Shown here piece after piece: positions 47,881 through 59,072 of a DNA stretch of 64,000 nucleotides (positions are counted from its first letter, which is position 1; the number at the start of each line of letters is the position of its first letter). This DNA is from Symbiodinium natans (taxonomy: Eukaryota; Sar; Dinophyceae; Suessiales; Symbiodiniaceae): contig CAJNDS010000402.1 in the NCBI GenBank assembly GCA_905221605.1, positions 391,818-455,817 on the forward strand. The letters run 5' to 3'. The notes beneath the pieces were generated by a model. The model was not told the origin of the DNA and ran no database searches. It worked only from the letters and a program-made list of their open reading frames with translations. Position numbers and translations under genes: made by a program.

Positions 47881-48732
47881 CACAGCATAAGAATCTGGTT
47901 GAAACCCATCATGCGAGCATTGTGTTTGCAGACTCATGCGAGCTTGAAGCCCCCCTTCGAAGCCTTCGAAGCCCCTCATGAGTTGATGAGTGGTTACCTT
48001 GGAATAACCACTGGGCACAGGCCTCATCAAAGCAAGGAAGCATTTGTGACACCACTCCTCAAGAACCTGAAAGCTGCAGAGACCCGCAAGATCATAGGCC
48101 AGCGAACGACGAGTCCAAGCATTGCGCAGAGCCAAGTCAGTGTGCGTGTCACAAGTGGCGGACTCAGCCTTGCTAGCCATTTTCAGGTTCCCTTCGCCAT
48201 CTACCACCACCTGCTGGTCTTTCTTCAACTGCTGAGCTTCTTGGGCACGGCTGATGATGCGATATGCTGGCAAGTACTGAAGGACTCCATCCTCCAGTTG
48301 TTTGACGAGAGTATCCACGACAGAATGGGCAGGCAAGGTTTCGGGTGAAAGAATGAGGCCCGTGACCCGCTTCTTCAAGGCTTCCTGGCGAGCCAATCGC
48401 TCCGCATTTGGCATAGCACGAACCACCGCTGTGTCAGCGGCAGGCTCCACGCGTGCCCTCATGTCAGCCACGCTCAGGTTCTGGGCTTCAAACATCAAAC
48501 GTCTCACCTTAGAGGACTGATCAGGCGGGAAGTCATGGGGGAAAATGCTTCCCATCCAACGCTTCACATCGGCTTCATCTAGTTGCGTCGGTGTGGTTGA
48601 CACAGCAAAGGCCAAGGTCCCGAAGCTCTTGAAGCCCGCATCGACAAGGGTGCGAATGGTGGATTCGCTCAATTTGACTTTCTGGCATCTCTCCAAAAAC
48701 CAGGCCTCGCTGTCCACCGCGATTCCTGCCAT
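47880..48732 (-). CDS. Truncated gag, second YR element
   Basis: From ATG 48732 (MAGIAVDSEAWFLERC; open to TTG 48804) about 284 residues match the nested-element gag: TLVDAGFKSFGTLAFAV corresponds to ALTAKGVKTLAQLAFCV, and LILSPETLPAHSVVDTL to SLTGQLEPSHALLDM. The zinc fingers are missing: homology ends near 47.9 kb and the frame continues into minisatellite DNA to a stop at 47833. Confidence 0.75.
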
Positions 48733-49120
48733 GGCTCGAATCCTAGCAAGTCGGGACAACCTCGCTCCTTGTCGGGTTGAAGCCCAAAGCTCGACTTCGG
48801 ACAAGATGGGTATTGCAACACAGTCAAACGTGTCCGCGGTTTCCCAGAGCAGAACCCCATGCTTTTATCATGACTGCGATTCCGAAGTGCTCTGACGGTG
48901 AATGAAGCCTCGGCTCCCGCAGCTGGGTGATTCTCGATAAAGATTTCGAGTCAGCTGGAGTAGGCATCAGATGTTCTCCCTCAAAGATCTCGACTTGCGT
49001 TCGAGTGGGAGCGACATCACCGATTGTCAGACTTCGGTGCGACGCCTGAGATTGGCTGAAGGATCTATCGTCTGTGCTGTTCACAAGGACAAATGCACTC
49101 GGTTTCCTTCAAGATTTCGA

Positions 49121-51326
49121 TCACTCTGCAGCCTCCAAAATGTGCCGGCATTGTTTACAGGGGTCGGGGTCCTCAAAGTACACCCCCGCCTCACTGAAAG
49201 GAATATGGTTCCTCGAGAGAGGTCGGCCACACCACAAGTTGGCTTGATCCTTCAAACAATGCGTTATGCCGGACACAGTGTGCACTACAAGAGATTCCTC
49301 GGAAACATTTGGCCCAAAAGGGGCCCTCACTAAGCCTCCCCCGCCGCGGCCTGGAGCCTCAGAAGCTTCAGAGCTTTGTGAAGAAGGGGGGTCCTCGAAC
49401 TCGTCAAAATCGTGTTGTGGAACAGGCGCCTCGGGTTCCGTAGCAATGACGTCATGGGCGGCACTAGGCCTCTCCGCTGCAGCCACTTGCACCACCCGAT
49501 CAACGTCAGACAAGTCAGGGTCATAGTCTCCCGCGCGAATGGCCTCGAACATCGCCATGACACGGCCGTACAAAAGGGTGTACTGCTGTCTGGCATAGGT
49601 GGCGGGTGATTTCTCCTTCGGAGCAATGCGGTGTCCAAGAAGGCGCTTGCCCGCCCAAGAAGTCAACGTGGCCTTCAAAGAATGTGTCGCCCTCTGCATG
49701 GCTTGGTCTTGATCGATTCCCTTCAAAATCAGAAAGTCCTGGAGGTAGCTGGTCGCCTCAACGCTTCCCATCTTGACAGTGCTCCAACGGTTTTGGCTCT
49801 CGAGGCGTGACGGCAGCGCAAAATTCTCAAGAGAAAGGCCTTCATGTTCGCGAGCTTTTAGCCAGGCTTTTGCCCAGTTATGGCCAGACAGCCCGCAACC
49901 AAGTGCTGCATAAGGTAGCAGCCGGGTTTTTGCCTCCTTGGAGACCGTCGTCTTGGATGTCAAGCCTGAGGCAACAACAAGGATCACGCCGTTGGACTCC
50001 TGAATTGAAATCTCCTTAAGGTTCTGTGAGTCGCTCCATCTGTCAGCCGAATGCGTGCAAAACAGCAACTGTCCACAAATGCACGCAACTACTGGTCCAG
50101 TTTCCACGCAAAATGCTTCCAATGCCATCACCATGGGAACAGTCAATTCAGGTTTCTGTTGCAAAGGACGCTTCATCAAATACAGATCCCGGCTTATCCC
50201 AAGCACCCGACTGGAAAGGACTGTATCAGGCTCCATATGCAGCAACTTGGCAACCCCGTGCACAAAGCGGAGGCCTTCCACAAAATGCGTCATACTAGTC
50301 GGCCTGGCGCCTGAATCACGCAAGAAGTTTGCATACATATATATGGTCGGCTCATCGACTGCCAGAGGGCTGTCTATGCTCTCTGTTGTGCACCAGGAAA
50401 AGTACCTCAGGAGGGACCCGCCTCGCTTTGAGATTGTCCTGGAAGCTTTGGTCCTGAATGCATCTGAAAAAGTCTTCTTGATGGCCTCCTCGTTTACATC
50501 GGCACCGAGTAACGACAGCAAGGACCTTCCCAAGCTACTCACCTCTGGATCCCACAAGATGACCAGCCGCATCTTTTTGAGAGCAGCTGTGCGAATGTCT
50601 TCCTCGGACCGCTCCACAGTGATGCGTTTTAGGTACTTGACTGTTGTGGGTGGCACACACCTTCGCTTTGCTTCATCTTCGGATTCCTCTGGATCAAGAA
50701 AATCGTTTGCACCAATCACATGCAAGGGGTTCGTTCCTCTTTCCCAGGAAAAACGCAAAGACGAAGATGATTCCCATGAAAATCTCGGCCTGCTCTCAAA
50801 ACGCTGTTGCGAAGTGGCTTCCAGCTGCACGCTGGAAGTCGCCTAAGATTCTGTCTTCTGGAAGAGGGACCAGAAGAGATGCGTCATCGGTCTCCTGAAA
50901 AGAATGGCTTGCGACACGCAAAGTGGCACTCAAGTAATCGTCTGTCTCCAAGTCACGACAGGCGTCGTACCAAGCAGCTTCAGAAACTGAGGTAGGTGCA
51001 CAAGACGAAGGCGGTATGTGTGGGCTGAACACAGGCTCGCTGCCCTGAACCCATTCTGGGTCGACCCAACCCTCTTCGTCCACTGGAACCCCGGGCAAAC
51101 CCTGAAAAGGCCTACTGCAATCGACCCTGGAGTGACTTCCCAAAGATTCGGTGTCTTCAAGGGCTCCCGACTCACCCCCTTGGAAAGAGCCCTGAAGAGA
51201 ACGAAGCAGAAACTGGGCTTGCTCGTCGGCTGCACGCAGATCGTACTCGGTTCGGTCCACCACACCTGCTGGGCCGAACAAGAGCCAAGGGTCGAAAGCG
51301 TCGGGCTCGGAAGGAGGATTGGACAT
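49121..51326 (-). CDS. Tyrosine recombinase, second YR element, two frames
   Basis: The upstream frame begins at ATG 51326 (MSNPPSEPDAFDPWLLFGP) and ends near 50796. The catalytic frame, +1 to it, is open from 50830 to 49121 and has no early ATG, so the two probably form one protein (small intron, frameshift or indel near 50.83 kb). Motifs: FCTHSADRWSDSQNL (Arg I), THSLKATLTSWAGKRLLGH (His-x-x-Lys, GH box), and Tyr in YARQQYTLLYGRV. An acidic Ser-rich tail ends with Cys pairs (DPDPCKQCRHIL). It acts in element integration and has the same HSLK variant as the nested-element enzyme. Confidence 0.75.
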
Positions 51327-52711
51327 TCCGCAAGCAGCACCTTAGTCGGACAATTGAAGAAGAAGGCGAGCACACGTATGCGGCCGGCGGCCGGAGCAAG
51401 CCAGAGCAAGCCAATGAGGAGGGTTGAGGAACAAAAGGATCCTGGATCCCTCTCTCGTACTGACCAGCACGCCACAGAAAGAGCTTTCGATGACGTACGA
51501 AAAGAGACTGGGAGGAGCGTCCAGCTGCCGCTGAAGGGAAGCGGAATGAAAGGATCGAGGCCGGATGCAAACCGCCTGGAAAGGCGGGGCTGGCGGCACA
51601 ACAGGCCAGTCCCAACTGAGGGAGCTGCTCGCAGAGCTCGAGTCGCTGTCCATCCGCCGAGAGCTCACAGGCTCTCGGCTTGCACGACCCCTAAGGGGAG
51701 ACCAGTAGCACCTCGAACCTCTAGCACGGCACCCTTACAGGATTAGAGGAGGCTCAACGAGGGACACAAAAATTTTCTCTCAGCCCGAGCTTGAGCAGCT
51801 GTTCACATGAATGCGGCCAACTGTTGATTCAAGCAGGCTGCAAGTCACACAGTTGAAAATGTCGTTCAAGATGCTGAGGAAAATTCTTTGAAAACTTGAA
51901 ATAATTTTGCAACTCCCAAAGGTCACAAAAGAACTCTAAAACCCCGCGCTCGAAGGTATAGCGCTACAACTTTAGTTTGAGAGAGAAATGTCAGGCAAGC
52001 TGAAATTTTCCTTCGCGGCGTTGCCGGCTCGACGCCTTGGGCTGGTGGGCACGTGGCCGGGTGCGAGCCCAGGGTTGGTATGCTGTCCGGAGCCGCCCCT
52101 GGGCCAAGAGTGTCCGGACCGTTTCGGGCGCGGCTTTTGCCGTGCTCGCTTGCGGGGTGCTTCTGAGCGCAGCCCCTGGCTGCAGGCAGGGGGTTCCCTG
52201 GGTAGGCCCCGAGCACGGTGGTGGTTTGGCTGCTCCCAGAGGCGTGGAGCCTAAAGAGAGCATGTGACATGTTAGGGTGCAGGCAATCGAGAGGTTGGTC
52301 AAGAATGGCTGCGGACGACACCAAAGGGGTTAGGTGCAGCGACACTGCGTGCTGGGGCTGCAGGCGTGCAGAAATGTAGGCAAGAAAAGTAAGCAGGCAA
52401 CGCAAACACTCCTTTTCCTTTATGTCGGAGATGAACTGCACCTGGTCAGGGGGCAGAGGGAGGTAAGGGGCGGGGGCGTGTCTGTATCCCTGGCGGCAGA
52501 GGCTGTTTGGTACATGGGCAAGCTGGGCAGTGTGGGCAAGAAGCTTGTGCCTTGAGAGAAGCGACCCTGAATTCGGGCACTAACCCCCCCTAGGCAGGCC
52601 AGCATGTCTGTGCAGGCCAGCATGTGCCCTCAGGGCCTGGCGAAATGCCTTCAGGAAGATTCCCCGCGCCGGTCGAATTCGCGGCAGCGGCTGCATTGGT
52701 GACAATCATGC
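51327..52711. other. GC-rich spacer, nothing recognised
   Basis: About 1.4 kb between the second and third YR-element remnants. The open frames on both strands are short, overlap each other and lack recognisable motifs. No repeats stand out. Confidence 0.4.
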
Positions 52712-53158
52712 CTATCGGCTTCGGGATCGTCCACGGTTTGGGCGCACACTAGGCCCCATGGGCCAAAGGGTTGTGTGCTGCAAGGCCTGGCGCCTCGTAG
52801 GCGTCGATTGTGGTCCGTGTAGAGGAGGCGTGTGTCTTCCTGGGCAATCCGGAAGGTATCCGGGCGCATAGGAGGAGGTCCTGTGGGCGGAGTCACTAGG
52901 GGCGGGCCTGCGAGGCTCCTGCGCGTCCACGTTGGAGAGCGGGCCGAGTATGTCCATGTCGGCGTCAGTCTGGCCATCCTCAGTGGCGTGTTTGCCGAGC
53001 GCTGGGTCATCGGCGGACTCCAGTAGGCTGGGCGGGTTGTCAAAAGGGTATGGGCCTGAGAAGACAGCGAAGGACTCTTGGTCCAACATGAACTCGGACC
53101 CGATGATCCCTTGGGCTGCTTGGGACTCGATAAGCTCGCAGTCCAGGCGGCGGATCAT
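52712..53158 (-). CDS. Hypothetical 148-residue ORF downstream of broken gag
   Basis: ATG 53158. The first half is acidic and protein-like (FMLDQESFAVFSGPYPFDNP); the second half is Pro/Arg-rich and may be out of frame. By position it corresponds to the start of pol in the nested element, but I see no MTase or RT motif. Probably a remnant. Confidence 0.3.
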   Translation of the reverse strand: MIRRLDCELIESQAAQGIIGSEFMLDQESFAVFSGPYPFDNPPSLLESADDPALGKHATEDGQTDADMDILGPLSNVDAQEPRRPAPSDSAHRTSSYAPGYLPDCPGRHTPPLHGPQSTPTRRQALQHTTLWPMGPSVRPNRGRSRSR

Positions 53159-54624
53159 GATGGAGTTCGGTCATCTCTGACGAGGCTCTTCCGTCTGTTT
53201 TCAAAGCACGACATGGGCAAAGGCGGGTGCTGCTCCCTGGGCTGCGTGGGCGGGCAAGAGGCGTCTGCCGCAATAGGCGGAGGCGGTGAGGCGTCTCCGT
53301 CGTATATGAACCAGAAGGTGGACCAGTCCACCTCTTTGGAACCTCTAGGTGGCTGGCCCAAGCCAAAGAAATAGGACCACGTTCGGCCGTCATACTGCGT
53401 CACGGGCAGGTGATAGGCATCATGGGGCCCAGGTTGCGTGGGCTCAGTGGGCCTGGCTTGGCCGGCACGCCTTTGGGCTGTGCGAGAGGCTGCGGCTTGC
53501 GCTGACCAGTCTGGAACCGGCGGCAGATAGGCTGGCCCTTGTGTGCGGCCACCCAACTTGCGGGCAGGTTGGTGATCTCGCCCTGGCCTTTGCCCCTCCC
53601 CTTCTTGGGCTGTCTCTGTGTGGCTTTGACAGCCTTGGGCGGAGGGGGCGGGGTGTAGGGCGTTGTACGCTTGGTAGGGCTCTCGGCATCGCGGCGTTGG
53701 CCTTTGGGCGAGCCCTTTTTTGCTAGGCCAGTTGCAGTAGGCTGGAGACCTCGTTCCTGATGGCGGTGAGTTCGTGCAGGGCATCGTCGGGGGACTACGG
53801 CAGCTCTGCCGCGATCAATTTGCGGTAGTGGGCGAACGGAGGCCCAGCTGTGCGTCGGGCTGTGAGAGGCAGTGCTCTCGGGCTGTTTCGTCGAGGGCCT
53901 CGAGGTTGTGTAAGTGCGCCGCCCCGCACAGTGCCCAGGCATTTCGAAAACACAGTTTGGATGCGTTCCAGCCATGCAGCAGCAAGGCGCGTGTGCTCCC
54001 CGGGTACTTTGGGTGTCTCGTCGAAAAGGCGCAGGCGATGATCTGTGCTTCCGTGCATGGGCTTTGCTGTTCTCGCCTCCATGTGGTCTTGGCACTGCTT
54101 GGCAGATGGGCGAAACTGCCAGGGGATCCAACGGATCTTCTTCCCTGGTTTGAGGCTATGGTGGACGAGGCTGAGTAGGCGGTTCCAGGCATGGAGTCCT
54201 GGTTGAGTAGTTCACCAGGATAACGGGCCTTGAATTGGTCGACCATATCCTGTACGGCTTCTTGTGTCAGGCGGGGCGGCAGGCGCTCCATTCATTGGGA
54301 AGGGTGAGAAGGCATGCCCGAGGCTGAGGGCTGAATGTCTTCCGGTTGGGCCGGGCTTGTGTCTGCTGTTTGGGTTTCTTATGGCACGTGTCGAGGGCAC
54401 GGTGTGGGCGAGCGACCTCGACAGACGTGTCCAGGTCCCCCTGGGATGGGCTGTGCTGAGCCTGCAGGCAGTGTTGTGGTAAAGGCCGATAGGCGGTCGA
54501 CACTTGGGAGGGCCCGTGCGAAGTCGGCGATCGTTTGGTAGCCTTGGTCTGACAGGGCTGAGCAGAGCAGGGCGTGCACGTGGAACTCCCGCGGGAGCTC
54601 TTGGAGGGCAGTGGGGAGGTCCAT
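53155..54624 (-). pseudogene. Frameshifted gag of a third YR element
   Basis: The gag family is recognised in pieces across several frames. 54624 on: MDLPTALQELPREF and SALSDQGYQTIADFARAL; 54291 on: MERLPPRLTQEAVQDMVDQF and YPGELLNQDSMPG; then, in another frame from about 54185, LLSLVHHSLKPGKKIRWIPW; then FDETP...; and near 53.53 kb GQPICRRFQTGQ, which matches the start of a gag zinc finger. At least three frame changes are needed. It is a dead copy; its GC content is higher than that of the other gag genes. Confidence 0.7.
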
Positions 54625-55189
54625 GGCTGGGCGCGCAAAGGAGTGACCACAGAAAAGGCCGGGCTGGCAGTGCGAGGGGGGGCAGGCGGCGGGGCTAGAG
54701 AGTGAGGCGAGGGCTTAGGGGCTTCTTTTCCCCTCCCCATGTGGGCGGTTCTGAGGGCAATCTATTGAGTCGATGAGAGGGCGTCGAGGGCAAGGCGGCA
54801 GGCCTTGTTGGCTCGGACAGGGCCCCTTGCGCCAGTGAGTGGCGGAGTCCACTTGTGCAGAGTGGACTACTCCCCATGGGCCATTAGCAAGAATGATGTC
54901 GTCGGCGTCCGCCGGCGGACGACTATGAGTGGGCCCACGGGCCGGTCTTGGGCTGTGGTCCTCGCTGGAGGAAGAATCAGAGAGGCGGACTCGAGGCTAG
55001 AGTCTGCATCGGCGTTGTGCAGGCTGGCGGTCCTGCGCGCATTGCATGTGTGTGAGTTTTCTGCGGTATGGGAGACGTGTTGGTTGAGGCTCGAGATGTG
55101 CAAAGGCTAGGCTGTCGGGCGGTGGCCCCAAGGGCGTGGAAAAGGGGGGCACTATAGAGTAGGGGCCTGCCCGTTCTGGGCGAATAGGT

Positions 55190-56005
55190 CGGGAGGGGCG
55201 CCAACCGTGGGACACCTCGTGGGCAATGCATGGTTGCACCCAAAGGTTGTCGACCGTGTCATCACGGCCGTAGGGCTCTGTGCTGCTTTTGTGATGACCG
55301 GCGGTGCGTTTGGCGTCCTCAGCTAGGCGTTGTGCTTGGCTGCGCTGAGTAGGCCCACCTTGAGGCTGTGCAAAGTGAAGGAGGGCGCTTCGGCCTGTGC
55401 GGCATTTTGAGGGGCGTTGGTGCCGGTGAGAGTCGTGCTGGTGCGCAATACGGGCAGAGCCTGGGCGTAGGACATGGGGCCCTTGAAAGGGAAGTTCCGC
55501 GGGACCGGGAGCCCCAGTTTGGCAGGGTAGGCAGGAGGAAATCCGGCTCTGCAGCGGATTTCTAAAAGAGCTCTGTGGTTAACCAGCATCGGTTGCAACT
55601 GGTCTCCCAGCGAGGCCAGTGAGCGCGACAGCCAACGGCTGTCCTGTGCGCGACGTTTTGGTGGAGCAGCAAATACCTCTGAGGGCGTGGGCGGTGAGGC
55701 TTAGGCTTGACAGGCGGATGCGCCGGAGGTCACCGAAGCGAAAAGCAGGCTGGGTATGCCAAGAGGGAGGCACCGAGCCGCAGTATCAGCTGCGTGCCGG
55801 AGGCTGGGTCGCGCACAATCTCCTCCCAGGCTGCGACACAGGCCATGGGCAGGGGCATGCAGAGCCTCTCGGCGATCTTTAACCTGAGTGTTTCATTCAA
55901 AGGCCTGGATGGTTGCGTTGGCAGCGACAGCAGTGACTGCATTTGGGCTGTTCTGGCGAGCCAGGACAGGGGTCGTAGCACATGGATTTGGGCGAGATCC
56001 GGCAT
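55190..56005 (-). pseudogene. Broken tyrosine recombinase of the third YR element
   Basis: Pieces in order: 56005-55730, a helical core-binding part ending LACVAAW..LILRLGASLL-like sequence; 55773-55579, FRFGDLRRIRLSSLSLTAHA (Arg I box) and STKTSRTGQPLAV; 55598-55323, TLHSLKVGLLSAAKHNA (HxxK box), then a frame change (one base short) and LAEDAKRTAGHHKSSTEPYG (GHH and catalytic Tyr). Two or more frameshifts make it inactive. It again precedes a gag on the same strand. Confidence 0.7.
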
Positions 56006-56057
56006 ATGTCTCTATTCTGGGCTTGGATTCAATTGCAGCGACGAGGAAGTCGGCGCG

Positions 56058-57152
56058 TTATGCCACTGACAGGTGGGCTAGGTTGGGCTGATGGGCTTGG
56101 AGAAATTGCATAAGCTGGGCGCAGTAGGCCTCTAGGCTGGAGGCGGCGTAGGAGGCTATGGCCCGTAGGCGGTGCCTAGAAGGCGTGCAGAATGGCGCAG
56201 GTGTTGGCGGCCTTTCGGCGTCTGGGCCGTGGGCACCTGGCAAGAGAGGTGTAGGCCTGTTGGATGACAATCTCGCAGGGGCTGCCTTCGGGTCAGGCAC
56301 CGGCATGGGGTGCCCGGCAGGGAGAAGCATGTGAAGTTTCTTGCTGTGCGCGGGAGGATGGAGGCCTCCTAAGGGCTCCTGCTGGGCCGGCTTGAGAGGG
56401 CCAGATCGAGCCGCAACTGTGATGCGAGCAGGCCAGCGGTTGGCAGGCGGTGTGAGTGTCGATACCTGGCGAGGCGCTTGCACTGGCTTGCGTGCGTGGG
56501 CTTGGGCAGGCTCAGAGGCAAAACATGCTCCCCTGAGTTGACAGAGACAGGAGCTTGTTGGCAGGGCACCCAGCTCGGGCCAGGCTAGAGCGTTTAGGGC
56601 ATGGTTGAGGTTATTATGGGCGGCATCGAGCCGTGTTTGGGAGACCGAGAGGTGTCTCCTGAAGTGCTCAGCCTGTTGGCTGAGCATGCGGGACAATATG
56701 TCCTGGGCGCGAAGCTGTTTGTGCTGAAAAACCAACAAGTCCATCGCGAGGAGCAATTTGTGCTGCAAGTCAGACGAGGAGGCGGGAGGCTCTCCTGGGC
56801 ATCCAGTGGGCGCAAGGGCATCCGAAGAAAGGCGCTGGGCCGATAGAGGCGGAGCAACTGCAGGCTGTGAGGATCTTGTCGGCAATGTAGTCGAGCATCC
56901 AGTGGGCGCAGGACCTTCCGGTGGGCCATCGAGGCTAAAAGGCACAAAGCGTGTTGCCGGAGAGCATGGGCCTCCAGTGTGTCCCGTGTAAGGGCCTCTT
57001 GGCGGGCAGTCCGGGCTCGTGTGCAGGGGCGTGCCCTGCAGAAAGGCGATGCGCTCTCGATGGGTGTTGACCCGCTGGGCCCAGCTGGAGCAGTGCTCCT
57101 CCATAGCGGGATCGTGGGCGGTTCCGATAGGCACGGGACTTCCTGAAGCCAT
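56058..57152 (-). CDS. Coiled-coil ORF, paralogue of 60050-59073
   Basis: 364 residues from ATG 57152. The N-terminus (PIGTAHDPAMEEHCSSWAQR) is followed by a Pro-rich region, then helix LQHKLLLAMDLLVFQHKQL and ILSRMLSQQAEHFRRHLSVS, then a long Pro/Ala/Arg low-complexity part. The ORF at 60050-59073 has the same layout and aligned residues (DLQ...LL...QDALSR...AESRR). The DNA upstream of both starts is also related. It sits just upstream of the broken recombinase, the place of the accessory genes in the nested element. Function unknown. Confidence 0.5.
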   Translation of the reverse strand: MASGSPVPIGTAHDPAMEEHCSSWAQRVNTHRERIAFLQGTPLHTSPDCPPRGPYTGHTGGPCSPATRFVPFSLDGPPEGPAPTGCSTTLPTRSSQPAVAPPLSAQRLSSDALAPTGCPGEPPASSSDLQHKLLLAMDLLVFQHKQLRAQDILSRMLSQQAEHFRRHLSVSQTRLDAAHNNLNHALNALAWPELGALPTSSCLCQLRGACFASEPAQAHARKPVQAPRQVSTLTPPANRWPARITVAARSGPLKPAQQEPLGGLHPPAHSKKLHMLLPAGHPMPVPDPKAAPARLSSNRPTPLLPGAHGPDAERPPTPAPFCTPSRHRLRAIASYAASSLEAYCAQLMQFLQAHQPNLAHLSVA

Positions 57153-57179
57153 GGGCGCGGGCGACTCTCCTAGCGGAGA

Positions 57180-57345
57180 GAAAACACCAGGATTACCGGG
57201 GGTCTGGAACCTCTAGGCAAAGTCACTACAGGGCGTAGCGGCCTCGAAAAACACGATCCAACGGGCCCCAACTACGGGTTAGGTCAGGGCCAGCTGAGCC
57301 AATGAGCCAGCTGGGCATGGGCATCAACGTGTTGTCATGATTCTT
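57180..57345 (-). promoter_or_regulatory. Upstream module shared with the paralogue at 60.07 kb
   Basis: AAAACACCAGGATTACCGGG, then CTGGAACCTCTA, GGGCGTAGCGGCCT and GGGTTAGGTCAGGGCCAGCT align in order and spacing with 60070-60195. Because it lies immediately upstream of both paralogous ORFs, it may be a promoter or 5' UTR, or simply duplicated flank. Confidence 0.45.
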
Positions 57346-57753
57346 CTTCTTCAGACGCTGCGAAGAGGTATTCGCACTGCGGGCTACGTCATGTACAAGA
57401 TTGTACACGGCTCTTCAAGAGAGCAAGACAACAAACTGCCACTGCACCCGGCTCGAAAGCCCCATGAGCAGCGCAGGTTCATCAAAGCCTAGTGGCAACT
57501 ATAAAACAGGAGAAAACTGTCATGTACAGCATGGGTGCGGTGACCGCAGACCCAGCGGAAAAAGAACGACTGTACAAGGGAGAACTTCACTTCACTCATC
57601 AGAAGAGGCTCAAGTCTAGCGCATCAACCAAAAGCAGTGTTCAGAAACGAAAGAAGCCTCACGAAATGACCAACATCGCTGAAGGCCAGGCTCTCCGCCA
57701 TAGTGCATACTACAGGGGCAGACCGCATCGCGCAATATACCACATCTTCCTCA

Positions 57754-58908
57754 CTAGGCAGGCCTGCATTGCACGGTCTCGCAAGGAGACAACATGAGCA
57801 GGTGCGAACAAGCCAATGCTAAATGTCGCCACAAAAACGTCAGCTTGCGGGTCAAGTCGGGTGGCCGGATCCATCTACAAAAAGAACCATGCAAGTAGAC
57901 AAAAGGCATGAGCTGCGCAGCAAAACCAACATGGTGCGGCAATGGCTCTCCATCACTGTGCGTACCTACGGGGGCAGGCCACATCGCGTAGCATACCTCT
58001 TCATCCCCAGCAGTGACAGGCCAGACCACGTTTCTTCTCGTGGAGATCCATGGTTGCAGGAGCGAAGCCAAAGCATATGTCGCCACATATAACATCATCA
58101 TGCGGGTTAAGCCGAGTGTCTCAGAAGCCATACACCAGATAAGCCATTCATATTCATCCAGCGAAGCAAACATCGTCCGAAAAGGCCGTGCTACAACTTC
58201 CCAGGTGCGGTGACCGCCTACCCAGCAAGGAGCACACATCCCCTTCGAGCTGCTATATTGCAGAGACCATTGCGCGTGCAGAAAACCATTCAGAGGCTGC
58301 GCGTTCAGCAGAACTGCAACAGTTTCCCGAAAATGGTCATACCATGGCCCCATCTCCACCAAAAACATTGAAAGCGAGGGAGCCACAGTGAGTGACCTGA
58401 CCACCAGCAGCAGAGAGTCCGCAATAAAATCATAGCAAAGGTGGAAAGAAGTGTCGTTCTCAACTTCGAAGAAAGTCATGACAGAATTCATCTTCCAAAT
58501 AATGGCTATGATGAAGGCAGTCCAGAAATGGAAGCCGCACCATGTAGCCAGACCGTTAGGCTTTGCCCCAAGACGTGGACTGAAGCCGGCAGCTCGTGAG
58601 TGAGCTACAAGGGGTTGCTGGTCTGCAGAGCCCCTAACCCTCGGCTCCAGCATGGCTTGCTTGTGCAACGTTGAAGAAAAATATGAGCCATGCTTCCCGG
58701 ACTTGGGACCGGGATCAGCTGCACGTAGGTGCATCGAAGTTCGTAGCCTGTAAACCAAATAATATCCACACATTATCCAGGCAAGCAGAGGCAGAACAGT
58801 AAAGGCCAGTACGTATAACTGCAGCTCAGCGCGCGTCACGACGCCGAAGGGATCGCTCGGAATGGCAACCTCCAGTGGATCACTTGCAGAGGGAGCTTGC
58901 AGTGCCAT
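57754..58908 (-). CDS. Multi-pass membrane protein ORF
   Basis: About 384 residues from ATG 58908 (open to TTG 58989). At least three hydrophobic segments are seen: LQLYVLAFTVLPLLAWIMCG, FHFWTAFIIAIIW and ADSLLLVVRSLTVAPSLSMF; a weaker one is MMMLYVATYALASLL. The DNA at 57943-58006, coding near the C-terminus, is repeated in diverged form at 57688-57750, just past the stop. No family recognised. It could be exons of a host gene with introns read through, since parts (about 58.6-58.7 kb) are poorly biased. Confidence 0.4.
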   Translation of the reverse strand: MALQAPSASDPLEVAIPSDPFGVVTRAELQLYVLAFTVLPLLAWIMCGYYLVYRLRTSMHLRAADPGPKSGKHGSYFSSTLHKQAMLEPRVRGSADQQPLVAHSRAAGFSPRLGAKPNGLATWCGFHFWTAFIIAIIWKMNSVMTFFEVENDTSFHLCYDFIADSLLLVVRSLTVAPSLSMFLVEMGPWYDHFRETVAVLLNAQPLNGFLHAQWSLQYSSSKGMCAPCWVGGHRTWEVVARPFRTMFASLDEYEWLIWCMASETLGLTRMMMLYVATYALASLLQPWISTRRNVVWPVTAGDEEVCYAMWPAPVGTHSDGEPLPHHVGFAAQLMPFVYLHGSFCRWIRPPDLTRKLTFLWRHLALACSHLLMLSPCETVQCRPA

Positions 58909-59072
58909 GGCAAGGACCTGCCCCAACCTAGGGAAACCGAAAAGGGGAAGGCAAAGGCGAAAAGCGAACGAAACACGCAAGAAACCCAACCAAAAGACAA
59001 CCAGACCAAAAACCGACTACGGGCGACTCTACACAGAACAGCTGGGAGGCTTGTTGTCATGATTCACGTGTG

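Larger units (their letters stand above)
47880..51326 (-). mobile_element. Second YR-element fragment (recombinase then gag)
   Basis: A tyrosine recombinase (51326-49121) is followed by a 3'-truncated gag (48732-47880) of the same families as in the nested element, in the same YR-gag order. No RT or split direct repeats are found. The left end stops in the minisatellite. Confidence 0.7.

Noticed and set aside
47572-48348. 258-codon plus-strand open frame over the minisatellite and gag
   Set aside because: It is the repeat read through plus the antisense of the truncated gag.
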